Assembly (NCBI RefSeq): GCF_020073815.1
Contig: NZ_JAIQZJ010000017.1
Coordinates: 1 to 64,000 of the forward strand
From: Nocardioides mangrovi
GTDB taxonomy: Bacteria; Actinomycetota; Actinomycetes; Propionibacteriales; Nocardioidaceae
Direction: 5' to 3'
DNA length: 64,000 nt
Shown here piece after piece: positions 53,564 through 61,904 of this stretch. Within the stretch, counting starts at the first letter, position 1; each line of letters begins with the position of its first letter. The notes under the pieces are model-generated. The model saw only the letters and a list, made by a program, of their open reading frames with translations. It was not told where the DNA came from and searched no databases. Both the position numbers and the translations under genes were made by a program.

Positions 53564-55807
53564 TCACCGCATGGTCACGGTGTCCCGCAGCGGCAGGTCG
53601 CGCGAGGACCGGCCGACCGCGATCCGGTAGGTGCCCGGCGTGACCACCCAGCCGTGGCGCGCAGTGCTCCACCGGCTGAAGGCGCGGCGGTCGAGCCGGA
53701 GCGTGACCCGGGTGCTCTCGCCGGGGCGCAGGCGGACCTTGTCGAAGCCCTTGAGCTGCCACGGAGGCTCGCCTGCGGCCGCCGGTGCGCCGACGTAGAC
53801 CTGGGGAACGGCCGAGCCGGCGCGGTCGCCGGTGTTCTGCACGGTGAGGCGCACGACGGCGCCCGCGCCGGTACGGCGGACGGCCAGGTCGCGGAGGTCG
53901 AAGGTGGTGTAGCCGAGGCCGAAGCCGAAGGGGAAGAGCGGCTTCTGGCCGTGAGCGTCGTACCAGCGGTAGCCGACCTCGAGTCCCTCGGAGTAGGTGA
54001 CCGTGCCGTCGACGCCGGGGTACTGCGCCGGCTTCATCGCGACCTGCTCCTCGTCGACCGGGAACGTCTGGGGGAGGCGCCCGCTGGGCTCGTCCTCGCC
54101 GTAGACGATCCGGGCCAGCGACGCGCCGTGCTGGAGGCCGGCGTACCAGGTCACGAGCACGGCGCCGGCGTCGTCGAGCCACGGCATCCGGACCGGCCCG
54201 CCGACGTCGAGGACGACCACCGAGTCGGGGTTGGCGGCGGTCACCGCGGAGACCATCTGCTCCTGCTGGAGCGGCAGCCGGGTGCACAGGAGGGTGGCGC
54301 AGGCGTTGGGCTCCATGTCCAGGTCGGTGCGGTCCGAGCCCTCGCTGGAGCCGTCGGAGGCGACCACGATCGCGACGTCGGCCGCGGCCGCGGCGGCCCG
54401 CGCGTCGGCGACCGAGGAGCCCTCGGTGTAGACGACCGTGTCGCCGCGGGCAGCGGCCTCGTCGAGCATCCCCTGGAGCGGCGAGACGACGCTCGGCGGC
54501 AGGCCGGAGCCGTGCGAGGAGCCGCCCCCGCCGGTCGTGCTCGCGGCGCCGACCGGGTTGGCGGCGTAGCCGATCACCGCGATGGTGCGGCCCGTCGGGA
54601 CCGAGCCGGGCGGGTCGCCGAGCGGCAGCAGATCGTCCCGGTTCTTCAGCAGCACCGTCGCCTCGCTCGCGACCCGGCGGGCGGTGGCGAGGTGGGCGTC
54701 CGTCGAGGCGTCGGAGAGGTACGACGTGGCGCTCGGGTCGACGGGGTCGTCGAAGAGACCGAGCCGGAACATCGGCCGCACGATGTTGCGCACCATCTCG
54801 TCGAGGCGCGCTCGGGTCAGCGAGCCGTCGTCGAGCGCGGCCTGCATGTCGGAGGCGCCGAAGTAGCGCCCGCCCCCGCCGTACACGGGGGTGCTCGGCG
54901 CGGAGAACGGCACGGCGTGCATCTCCAGGTCGAGCCCGGCCATCGCGCTCGGCGCGGTCGAGTGCACGGCGCCCCAGTCGGAGACGACGAAGCCGTCGAA
55001 GCCCCAGTCGTCGCGCAGGATGCCGGTGAGCAGGCCGGGGTTCTCGCACGCGTAGGCGCCACCCACCTGGTTGTAGGAGCACATCACCGACCCGACGTCG
55101 GCCTTCTTCACCGCGGCCTCGAACGGCGGCAGGTAGATCTCCCGCATGGTGCGCTCGTCGGCGCGCACGTCGACGGTCATCCGGTCGGTCTCCTGGTCGT
55201 TGAGCGCGTAGTGCTTGGCGTCCGCGATGACCGGGTTGTCCTGGATGCCCTCGATGAAGGGCACCGTCATCTGTGAGGTGAGGTAGGGGTCCTCGCCGAA
55301 GTACTCGAAGTTGCGGCCGTTGTAGGGCGTCCGTGCGATGTTCATGCCCGGCCCGAGCATCACGTTGATGCCCTTCTGGTGCGCCTCCTCGCCGATCGCC
55401 CGGCCCACGCGCCGCTGCAGCCGCGGGTCCCAGGTCGAGGCCTGCGCGACCCCGGACGGGAACGTCGTCGTCGACACCTGGAGGCCCGCCACGCCCGAGC
55501 CGGCGTCGCTGAGCACCAGGTCGGGGACGCAGAGGTCGGGGATGCCGGTCACGTGGCCGGCGGTGCCGTAGTAGAGGAGGTACGGCGGCCGGTCGCCGAA
55601 GGTGACCATGTGCAGCTCCTGGTCCTCCGACATCGCCGAGACGAGCGCCCGGGCGCGGGCCGACGGGCTGTCGTGGGGGTCCATCCAGGCAGCGCAGGCG
55701 CCGTCGGGCGAGGTCGCCGCCGTGGCGGTGCCGCCGACGGATCCGGTGAGGGCGGCCGCGGCGAGGGCGACGGCCGCGAGGACGGCCGGCGGACGCAGAC
55801 GTGTCAT
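53564..55807 (-). CDS. Secreted GH3 beta-glucosidase
   Basis: A 747-aa exported GH3 enzyme. A signal peptide spans about 1-31 (ATATAAT). The N-terminal barrel has GRNFEYFGEDP, KHYALNDQE and the nucleophile Asp277 in GFVVSDWGA. The second domain and a fibronectin III-like C-terminus (LTVQNTGDRAGSAVPQVYV) complete the family plan. It hydrolyses terminal beta-glucosides. ATG 55807. The promoter lies in the 75-nt divergent gap. Confidence 0.93.
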   Translation of the reverse strand: MTRLRPPAVLAAVALAAAALTGSVGGTATAATSPDGACAAWMDPHDSPSARARALVSAMSEDQELHMVTFGDRPPYLLYYGTAGHVTGIPDLCVPDLVLSDAGSGVAGLQVSTTTFPSGVAQASTWDPRLQRRVGRAIGEEAHQKGINVMLGPGMNIARTPYNGRNFEYFGEDPYLTSQMTVPFIEGIQDNPVIADAKHYALNDQETDRMTVDVRADERTMREIYLPPFEAAVKKADVGSVMCSYNQVGGAYACENPGLLTGILRDDWGFDGFVVSDWGAVHSTAPSAMAGLDLEMHAVPFSAPSTPVYGGGGRYFGASDMQAALDDGSLTRARLDEMVRNIVRPMFRLGLFDDPVDPSATSYLSDASTDAHLATARRVASEATVLLKNRDDLLPLGDPPGSVPTGRTIAVIGYAANPVGAASTTGGGGSSHGSGLPPSVVSPLQGMLDEAAARGDTVVYTEGSSVADARAAAAAADVAIVVASDGSSEGSDRTDLDMEPNACATLLCTRLPLQQEQMVSAVTAANPDSVVVLDVGGPVRMPWLDDAGAVLVTWYAGLQHGASLARIVYGEDEPSGRLPQTFPVDEEQVAMKPAQYPGVDGTVTYSEGLEVGYRWYDAHGQKPLFPFGFGLGYTTFDLRDLAVRRTGAGAVVRLTVQNTGDRAGSAVPQVYVGAPAAAGEPPWQLKGFDKVRLRPGESTRVTLRLDRRAFSRWSTARHGWVVTPGTYRIAVGRSSRDLPLRDTVTMR

Positions 55808-55882
55808 GCGAGTGACAACGGTCGCAGGCCGCATCGGTGACGCCCGGCTCAGCACGGGCGCCCGCCTGCCGATGGTGACCAG

Positions 55883-56758
55883 GTGACCGGTTCCCGACTC
55901 GAGGTCGTCAACGGCGCCCGCGCGGACGAGCAGGTCGACCCCCGGGTGCTCGCCGTCCTCGAGGTGCTCGGCGGGCGGACGGCGGCCGAGGTCGGCGTGC
56001 GCTGGTCGGTCGACCCGGCGCTGGTGCACCGCTGGACCCGTGGCTTCGTCGAGGCCGGTTCCGCGCAGGTCACCAACCGCCCCGCGGCCGACGCCGAGCG
56101 GCAGCGCGACCGCTTCCTGGCCGCCTTCGCCCACGAGCTGCGCACGCCCCTCACCACCGCTCAGGGCTGGGTCGCGATGCTGGCCGAGGGTGACGTACCT
56201 CCCGCGGCGGCCGCGCGCACGGTCGGCAAGCTGGAGGCCGCGCTCGAGCGGCTGGCCGAGCGGGTCGTCGACGTGCAGCTGCTCGCGGCCGCCTCGCTCG
56301 GCCTGGTCCGGCTGGACCCGGCGCCGGTGCCGATCGGCGAGCTGGTCGCCGGCCTGAGCGGGCTCGACGGTCCCGACGAGGTCGGCGGGCTCGGACCGGA
56401 CGTCGTCCTGGACGTCGATCCCGACCTCTTCCGGCGCGTGCTGCGCGACCTGTGGCTCGCGGGCCAGTCCCTGCCCACCCCGCGCTCGGTCCGGCTCACC
56501 GTCGGCACCCACGGGCCCTGGTGGGAGGTCTCCGTGGTCCGCGACGCGGACCCCATCGACACCGCCGTGCTCACTGCGCTGTTCGAGCCGTTCGAGCTCA
56601 ACGACGACGGCACGGGCGTGACGATCGGCCTCTATCTCGCCCGGGCCCTCGTGGTGGCTCATGGCGGGACGCTGGGTGCCGATCAGGACCAGGACGGTGC
56701 CGTGCTGTGGGTCCGGATCCCGCGCACCGTCGACACCACCGAGATCTCCGGGCCCTGA
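55883..56758 (+). CDS. HTH-fused sensor histidine kinase-like protein
   Basis: A 291-aa soluble protein with no membrane segment. Residues about 18-62 resemble transposase-type HTH (LEVLGGRTAAEVGVRWSVDP), then a HisKA box with FAHELRTPLTTAQG (His near 85) and a HATPase region with GTGVTIGLYLARALVVAHGG. The N-box asparagine is not evident, so ATP binding may be weak. GTG 55883. It is followed by a DUF1059 gene after 10 nt. Confidence 0.75.
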   Translation: MTGSRLEVVNGARADEQVDPRVLAVLEVLGGRTAAEVGVRWSVDPALVHRWTRGFVEAGSAQVTNRPAADAERQRDRFLAAFAHELRTPLTTAQGWVAMLAEGDVPPAAAARTVGKLEAALERLAERVVDVQLLAAASLGLVRLDPAPVPIGELVAGLSGLDGPDEVGGLGPDVVLDVDPDLFRRVLRDLWLAGQSLPTPRSVRLTVGTHGPWWEVSVVRDADPIDTAVLTALFEPFELNDDGTGVTIGLYLARALVVAHGGTLGADQDQDGAVLWVRIPRTVDTTEISGP

Positions 56759-56768
56759 GGAGGCTGCA

Positions 56769-56945
56769 GTGTTCAAGCTCGCTTGTGGCGATGTCATGCC
56801 CGGGTGCGCGGCCCGGTTCGAGAACTCCGACCGGGCGGCCATGATGGCCGCCGTCGTCGCCCACGCCGGCGCCGACCACGGGATCACGGACTTCACCCCC
56901 GAGATCGTCTCCGCCGTCGAGAGCAAGATCCTCTTCGCCGCCTGA
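56769..56945 (+). CDS. DUF1059 small metal-binding-like protein (second copy)
   Basis: A 58-aa DUF1059 protein starting GTG 56769: FKLACGDVMPGCAARFENSD, then VVAHAGADHG. It is clearly paralogous to the protein at 47798-47989. It sits 10 nt behind the HTH-kinase gene and 28 nt ahead of the phosphatase gene, a likely small operon. Confidence 0.8.
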   Translation: MFKLACGDVMPGCAARFENSDRAAMMAAVVAHAGADHGITDFTPEIVSAVESKILFAA

Positions 56946-56973
56946 GCGTCGCTGCGCCGGGTAGGTTCCGGGC

Positions 56974-57498
56974 GTGCTCTGCCACGCCTGCTACGCCGAC
57001 CCGGCCGCGATGCCGGACTGCGCCGCCTGCCGGGGGACCGGTCGTGCGACGTCGATGCCGCTGTGCGCCGACCCGTGGAACGAGGTCGTGCCCGGACTGT
57101 GGCAGGGCGGGCACGACGTACGGTCCCAGGACCCGGCGGCGTGCGTGGTGCGCGACGAGTTCGACCTGGTCGTCAGCCTGACGACCCGGGCCGGGTACGG
57201 ACCCGACCCGGAGGTCGAGCACGTCGTGCTGCGGCTCGCGGACGCCGCGCTGGACGCTCCGGCCGCGGCGCGCGTCGACGAGGTCGCGCGGACCGTCGCC
57301 ACTGCAGTCCGCGACGGCCGGAGCGTGCTCGTGCGCTGCTCGGGCGGCCTCAACCGCTCGGGCCTCGTCGTGGCGATCGCGCTCGTCCACCTGGGTCACA
57401 CCTCGGACGAGGCGGTCGCTCTCGTGCGAGCTGCCCGGGGCCCCTGGGCCCTGACCAACCCCGCCTTCGTCGCCCAGCTGGGCGGCCGGCGGGGCTGA
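56974..57498 (+). CDS. Protein phosphatase with N-terminal zinc-ribbon-like motif
   Basis: A 174-aa protein. An N-terminal double CxxC (Cys3, 6, 16, 19, the latter in CAACRGTG) precedes a dual-specificity phosphatase domain with the Cys-x5-Arg loop RCSGGLNRSG (Cys122, Arg128). Substrate unknown. Its place behind the kinase-like gene hints at shared signalling. Confidence 0.8.
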   Translation: MLCHACYADPAAMPDCAACRGTGRATSMPLCADPWNEVVPGLWQGGHDVRSQDPAACVVRDEFDLVVSLTTRAGYGPDPEVEHVVLRLADAALDAPAAARVDEVARTVATAVRDGRSVLVRCSGGLNRSGLVVAIALVHLGHTSDEAVALVRAARGPWALTNPAFVAQLGGRRG

Positions 57499-57517
57499 GC
57501 AGCCCACGAACGGGTCG

Positions 57518-57548
57518 GCCGGGTGGTCCCACCTCGGGACCACCCGGC
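57518..57548 (+). terminator. Intrinsic-type terminator after the phosphatase gene
   Basis: GCCGGGTGGTCCC (57518-57530) and GGGACCACCCGGC (57536-57548) form a perfect 13-bp stem with a 5-nt loop, 19 nt after the stop. No U-run is present, as often in actinobacteria. Confidence 0.8.
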
Positions 57549-57563
57549 TCGATCAGCAGATCC

Positions 57564-57678
57564 GTCGAGTAGAGGTTTCTCGTGGGTTGAGTCGCTGCTT
57601 TCCGTCGTACATCCCGCGGAAACCCTCGACCCGACCCGCGGAAACCCTCGACCCGACCCGCGGAAACCCTCGACTCGG
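57564..57678. repeat. Three 22-bp tandem repeats with an inverted degenerate copy
   Basis: CCCGCGGAAACCCTCGACCCGA occurs at 57613-57634 and 57635-57656, with a near copy at 57657-57678. A degenerate inverted copy (GTCGAGTAGAGGTTTCTCG, from 57564) stands upstream, so the region can fold as a hairpin. It fills the gap between convergent genes. Confidence 0.75.
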
Positions 57679-57690
57679 CGCTCGGCTGCC

Positions 57691-58458
57691 TCAGCCGCGG
57701 TGCTGGCTGGTGAGTCCGCCGTCGACCACGAGGTCGGCGCCGGTCACGAACGACGCGTCGGTCGAGAGCAGGAAGGCGATCGCGGCCGCGACCTCCGCCG
57801 GCTGGGCCATCCGGCCCAGGGGCGTGGCCTGCTCGAAGCCGGTCCGCACCTCGTCGATGTCGAGCGCGGGCTGCAGCATCGGCGTGATCACGAAGCCGGG
57901 GCTGACCGTGTTGACCCGGATCCCCTCGGGCCCGAGCTGGGCGGCCATGGAGCGGGTCAGGCCGTGCAGGCCGGCCTTCGAGGCGCAGTACGCCGGGATC
58001 CACGGGCTCGCCGCGTGCCCCTCGATCGAGGCGACGCCGACCACGGCCGCACCGCACGGCTCCGCGGCCGCCGTACGCAGGTGGTCGACCAGCGCCTGCA
58101 CCAGGAGCGCGTGAGAGCGCAGGTTCACGTCGACGACCGCGTCCCACGTGTCGGAGTCGAACGCGCCGACGGGCTCGGGACGGACGGCGCCGGCCGCGTG
58201 GACGAGACCGGAGATGCCGCCGAGTGCCTCGGCGCCCGCCGCGACCGGGCCGGTGAGGTCAGCCGTCACGTCGACGACGGCGCCGGGCATCCCGAGCTCG
58301 GCGGCCCGGTCCAGCACGGCGTCGTCGAGATCCCAGAGCAGGACCCGGGAGCCGCGCTCGGCGAGCAGTCGCGCGGTGGCCAGCCCGATCCCGGAGGCGG
58401 CGCCGGTGACGAGGATGCGAGCGGTCGGGGCGGGCGCGGTGGCGGGGGAGTCGGTCAC
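57691..58458 (-). CDS. Short-chain dehydrogenase/reductase
   Basis: A 255-aa classical SDR. TGAASGIG (about 19-26) binds NAD(P), with VHAAGAV, GVASIEG and the catalytic YCASKAG. The C-terminal GADLVVDGGLTS tail is standard. Substrate unknown. ATG 58458; divergent from the alcohol dehydrogenase with a 129-nt gap. Confidence 0.93.
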   Translation of the reverse strand: MTDSPATAPAPTARILVTGAASGIGLATARLLAERGSRVLLWDLDDAVLDRAAELGMPGAVVDVTADLTGPVAAGAEALGGISGLVHAAGAVRPEPVGAFDSDTWDAVVDVNLRSHALLVQALVDHLRTAAAEPCGAAVVGVASIEGHAASPWIPAYCASKAGLHGLTRSMAAQLGPEGIRVNTVSPGFVITPMLQPALDIDEVRTGFEQATPLGRMAQPAEVAAAIAFLLSTDASFVTGADLVVDGGLTSQHRG

Positions 58459-58554
58459 GACGGCTGAGGCTAGGGGAGCGGCGTACCGAATGTGACCCCA
58501 TTCACCCGGATCGCTGGTCTGCGGCGGCTTCGGGGACTACGTTCTCCCCAGAAG

Positions 58555-58566
58555 AGAACACGTTCT
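58555..58566. promoter_or_regulatory. Palindromic operator candidate upstream of the alcohol dehydrogenase
   Basis: AGAAC-AC-GTTCT is a perfect 5-bp-arm inverted repeat 21 nt before the ATG. A second GTTCT lies at 58541-58545. The shape fits a TetR-family site, close to the AAC-NN-GTT core of KstR, a repressor of lipid-catabolism genes in mycobacteria. Confidence 0.5.
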
Positions 58567-58587
58567 ACTTACCGCCAGGAGCACACC

Positions 58588-59736
58588 ATGCAGACTCGCG
58601 CCGCCATCCTCTGGGAGCCCCACACCGAGTGGAGCGTGGAGGACATCGAGCTGGACCCGCCCAAGCGGGGCGAGCTCCTGGTGAAGCTCGCGGCGTCCGG
58701 TCTGTGCCACTCCGACGAGCACATGGTGACCGGCGACATGGTGCTCGACCCGGAGCTCGCCGAGGCCTTCGGTCTCAAGCAGTTCCCGGTGATCGGCGGG
58801 CACGAGGGTGCGGGCGTGGTGCAGGAGGTCGGCCCGGACACCGTGGGCTTCGAGGTCGGTGACCACGTCGTCTTCAGCTTCATCCCGTCCTGCGGCAAGT
58901 GTCCGTCCTGCTCGACCGGCAAGCAGCACCTCTGCGACCTCGGCGCGTTCCTGCTCAGCGGCATGCAGCTCGGTGACTTCTCCTACCGGCACCACGCCAA
59001 GGACGGCCGCGACCTCGGCATCATGGTCGGCCTCGGCACGTTCTCGCCGTACACCGTGGTCAACGTCGACAGCGCGGTGAAGATCGAGAAGCACATCCCG
59101 CTCGACAAGGCCGCGCTCGTCGGCTGCGGCGTCACGACCGGCTGGGGCTCCGCGGTGTACGCCGCCGACGTGCAGCCCGGCGAGTCCGTCGCCGTCATCG
59201 GCATCGGCGGCATCGGCATGGCGGCCGTCCAGGGCGCGGCGCTGGCCGGCGCGCGGCACGTGATCGCCATCGACCCGGTCGACTGGAAGCGCGAGAAGGC
59301 CCTCACCCTCGGCGCGACCCACGCCGCCGCCTCGATGGAGGAGGCGCAGCCGCTCATCAACCAGCTCACCTACGGCCAGATGGCCGACAAGGCGATCCTT
59401 GCGGTCGGCCTGGCCACCGGAGACCTGATCAACCCGATGATGGGCCTGATCAAGAAGTCCGGCCGCGGCGTCGTCACCGCGGTGGCGAACATGATGGCCG
59501 AGGACGTGAAGCTCAACCTCTTCGACATGTCGATGCAGCGCAAGGAGCTGGTCGGCTGCATCTTCGGCAACGCCAACCCGCGCTACGACATCCCGCGCCT
59601 GCTGCACCTCTACATGGAGGGCAAGCTCAAGCTCGACGAGATGGTGACGACCGAGTACTCCCTCGACGAGATCAACCAGGGCTACCAGGACATGCGGGAC
59701 GGGAAGAACATCCGGGGTCTGATCCGGTACGAGTGA
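58588..59736 (+). CDS. NDMA-dependent (mycofactocin-type) zinc alcohol dehydrogenase
   Basis: A 382-aa zinc alcohol dehydrogenase. Catalytic zinc ligands are Cys40 with His72; structural zinc Cys102, 105, 108 and 116. The Rossmann motif is GIGGIGM. Details such as LKQFPVIGGHEGAGVV and the tightly held cofactor match the Rxyl_3153/NDMA-dependent group of actinobacteria, which pass electrons to mycofactocin. ATG 58588 has a CAGGAG site. Confidence 0.9.
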   Translation: MQTRAAILWEPHTEWSVEDIELDPPKRGELLVKLAASGLCHSDEHMVTGDMVLDPELAEAFGLKQFPVIGGHEGAGVVQEVGPDTVGFEVGDHVVFSFIPSCGKCPSCSTGKQHLCDLGAFLLSGMQLGDFSYRHHAKDGRDLGIMVGLGTFSPYTVVNVDSAVKIEKHIPLDKAALVGCGVTTGWGSAVYAADVQPGESVAVIGIGGIGMAAVQGAALAGARHVIAIDPVDWKREKALTLGATHAAASMEEAQPLINQLTYGQMADKAILAVGLATGDLINPMMGLIKKSGRGVVTAVANMMAEDVKLNLFDMSMQRKELVGCIFGNANPRYDIPRLLHLYMEGKLKLDEMVTTEYSLDEINQGYQDMRDGKNIRGLIRYE

Positions 59737-59751
59737 CCCGTCCGAGGTTCG

Positions 59752-60555
59752 TCAGGCGACGTCGGCGTCCATCGCGGCGACGTAGTCCCGCTTGATCGCG
59801 CGCCAGGCCTCGTCGGTCATGGTGCGGCGCCAGTAGGGCGAACACGACAGGTCGGCGCGGGCGAGGCCGCGGTCCGTGAGCAGGTGCTTGCGGATCGCGC
59901 GGATCTCGTCGGCCTCGCCGTGGATGAAGGCGTGCACGCGGCCGGTGGGGAAGTCCAGGTCGGCCACGGCCTCGGCGAGCAGGTCCACGTCGTCGTCGGC
60001 ACCGGTGCGGTGCAGCCACTGGAGGTCGAGGTCGCCGGGGCAGGGGAGCGGGACCTCGTGCTCGGGACCGTCGCAGACCAGCCGTGCGACCACGCGTCGC
60101 CCGGCCGGGACCGCCGCGAGCGAGGCGGCGATCGCCGGGAGCGCGGACTCGTCGCCGACCAGCAGGTGCCAGTCGGCCTGCGGGTCGGGGCGGTAGCCGC
60201 TGCCCGGGCCCTCGAAGACCAGCACGTCGCCGGGCGTGGCCCGGGCGGCCCAGGGGCCGGCGATCCCGTGGTCGCCGTGCACGACGAAGTCGATGGTCAG
60301 TCGGGCACCGTCCCAGTCGCGCACCGTGTAGCGCCGGCGGACGGGCCACAGCTCCTTCGGCTGCGACTCCTTCACCTCGGCCGGCGCGAAGACCCCGCCG
60401 TACGGCGCCCCGGCGGGCGGGATCGCGACGTTGACGTAGGTGTCGGTGGCGTCGGGGAGCTCGAAGCCGACCAGCCCGTCTCCGCCGAGCACCACGCGCA
60501 CCAGCGCCGGGGTGATCCACTCCGTCGACTCGACCTGACCGTGCCATGCGGGCAT
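59752..60555 (-). CDS. Siderophore-interacting protein (SIP/ViuB, ferric reductase family)
   Basis: A 267-aa flavin/NADPH ferric-siderophore reductase. FAD-binding is RRYTVRDWDGARLTIDFVVHG with GPGSGYRP, and the NADPH half ends SPYWRRTMTDEAWRAIKRDY, the SIP signature. It frees iron from imported siderophores. ATG 60555 has GGAGGG 7 nt upstream. An iron-box palindrome stands at 60585-60600. Confidence 0.93.
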   Translation of the reverse strand: MPAWHGQVESTEWITPALVRVVLGGDGLVGFELPDATDTYVNVAIPPAGAPYGGVFAPAEVKESQPKELWPVRRRYTVRDWDGARLTIDFVVHGDHGIAGPWAARATPGDVLVFEGPGSGYRPDPQADWHLLVGDESALPAIAASLAAVPAGRRVVARLVCDGPEHEVPLPCPGDLDLQWLHRTGADDDVDLLAEAVADLDFPTGRVHAFIHGEADEIRAIRKHLLTDRGLARADLSCSPYWRRTMTDEAWRAIKRDYVAAMDADVA

Positions 60556-60584
60556 TGCGTTCCCTCCGTCGTCCTTCGTCGGAG

Positions 60585-60600
60585 GTAAGGTTAGCCTTAC
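60585..60600 (-). promoter_or_regulatory. Iron box (IdeR/DtxR-type operator)
   Basis: GTAAGG-TTAG-CCTTAC is an inverted repeat sharing the GGTTAG/CCTTA core of the actinobacterial DtxR/IdeR/DmdR box. It lies 30 nt upstream of the siderophore-interacting protein start, so iron-dependent repression is expected. Confidence 0.75.
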
Positions 60601-60610
60601 TCCCAAGGCG

Positions 60611-61903
60611 TCAGGCGATCTGGGAGCACTCCTCCGACGGCCAGGCGCCCGGCATGCCCAGGGCGAACCCCTGTCCGAGGGCGCAGCCGAGCGTCAGCAG
60701 GTGCGCCACCTGCACCGCCGACTCGACGCCTTCCGCGATCACCCGGACCCCCGTCGCGCGGAGCAGGCCGAGCACCGAGCCGAGCAGCTCGAACTCCTCC
60801 GGCGAGGTGGCGATGCCGCTGACGAGGGAGCGATCGATCTTCACCGTGTCGGCCGGCAGGTCGTGGAGCCGGGCGATCGACGAGTAGCCCGTCCCGAAGT
60901 CGTCGATCCCGATCCCGACCCCGGCCCCGCTCAGGGCGGTCAGCACGGGTAGCAGCTCCTCGGCCTCCGTCATCACCGCGGTCTCGGTGAGCTCGAGCAG
61001 CAGCAGGGAGGGCGGAAGCCCGCGCGAGGACAGCGCGCCGAGCACGCCGTCGACGTACCCCTCCTCGCCGAGCTCGAAGGGGGAGACGTTGACGTGCAGC
61101 CGGAAGTCGGGGTCGAGGCTCCGCGCCGCCGCCTCGTCGAGCGCCCGGTCGAGCACGACGTGGCCGAGGCGGGCGATGAGGCCGTGGTGCTCCGCGAGGC
61201 CGACGGTGGTGAGGGCCGAGACCGGTCCGTGGCGGGGGTGCGTCCACCGGACGAGGGCCTCGGTCCCGACGGCCTCCCCGGTCGCGAGGTCGACGACGGG
61301 CTGGTAGTCGACTCCCACCTGCTCGGTGCTCGCCATCAGCGCGATGGCGAGGTCGTTGACGAGCTCGATGTCGTCGTGGCCGGCGTCGAGGGACTGCCCG
61401 TGCGTCCAGTGGACCGGGCCACGCCGACGCAGGTCGTCCGCGCCCAGGAGCGCCGCCCGGGCCGCGCCGACGCAGTCGACCGAGGACTGGCCGGGACGGC
61501 ACCGGTGCGCGGCGATGCGTCGGGTCGCCCACACCGGCCCCTCGGGTGTCTCGACGAGCCCGTCGAGGACCTCGGCGAAGCGGTGGACCGTCCGACGAGC
61601 CGTCCGTGCGGGCGCGGTCACCCCGAACGCGAGTCCTCGCTCCGAGGTGGCCAGCAGCGACACGGGCGCGGGGAACGCCTTGCTCTTGTCGATCAGTCCG
61701 TCCAGCACCGCGCCGTACACCTGCCAGCCGCGGCGCGCGATGATCGACTCGGCGTTCTCGATCGACACCGCCACCACGACGGCGACCTGGTCGCGGCGGT
61801 GGGCACGTGTCCGGACGGCGCCGAGACGGGCGACGGCCACCTTGAAGGGGTCGACGGTGTGCCAGGGCTCCATGGGCGAGCCGGCGCCGGCGCGAACGGT
61901 CAT
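60611..61903 (-). CDS. EAL-domain protein (cyclic di-GMP phosphodiesterase family)
   Basis: A 430-aa protein. The N-terminal 170 residues resemble a degenerate GGDEF domain without the signature. The EAL domain (about 185-430) is intact: GTEALVRW, FRLHVNVSPFEL, LLELTETAVM, IDDFGTGYSS with the metal Asp pair, and VIAEGVES. It should hydrolyse c-di-GMP. ATG 61903 is 1 nt from the receiver-like gene stop. Confidence 0.9.
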   Translation of the reverse strand: MTVRAGAGSPMEPWHTVDPFKVAVARLGAVRTRAHRRDQVAVVVAVSIENAESIIARRGWQVYGAVLDGLIDKSKAFPAPVSLLATSERGLAFGVTAPARTARRTVHRFAEVLDGLVETPEGPVWATRRIAAHRCRPGQSSVDCVGAARAALLGADDLRRRGPVHWTHGQSLDAGHDDIELVNDLAIALMASTEQVGVDYQPVVDLATGEAVGTEALVRWTHPRHGPVSALTTVGLAEHHGLIARLGHVVLDRALDEAAARSLDPDFRLHVNVSPFELGEEGYVDGVLGALSSRGLPPSLLLLELTETAVMTEAEELLPVLTALSGAGVGIGIDDFGTGYSSIARLHDLPADTVKIDRSLVSGIATSPEEFELLGSVLGLLRATGVRVIAEGVESAVQVAHLLTLGCALGQGFALGMPGAWPSEECSQIA

Positions 61904-61904
61904 C

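Noticed and set aside
52379..55276. Very long plus-strand open frame across GcvT-like and GH3 genes
   Set aside because: GC-rich antisense shadow without start signal or domain; both minus-strand genes are well supported.
56000..56926. N-terminal extension of the GH3 protein
   Set aside because: It would run antisense through the kinase-like gene and bury the signal peptide.
57613..57678. Small CRISPR array
   Set aside because: Repeats are directly adjacent with no spacers and no cas genes are nearby.
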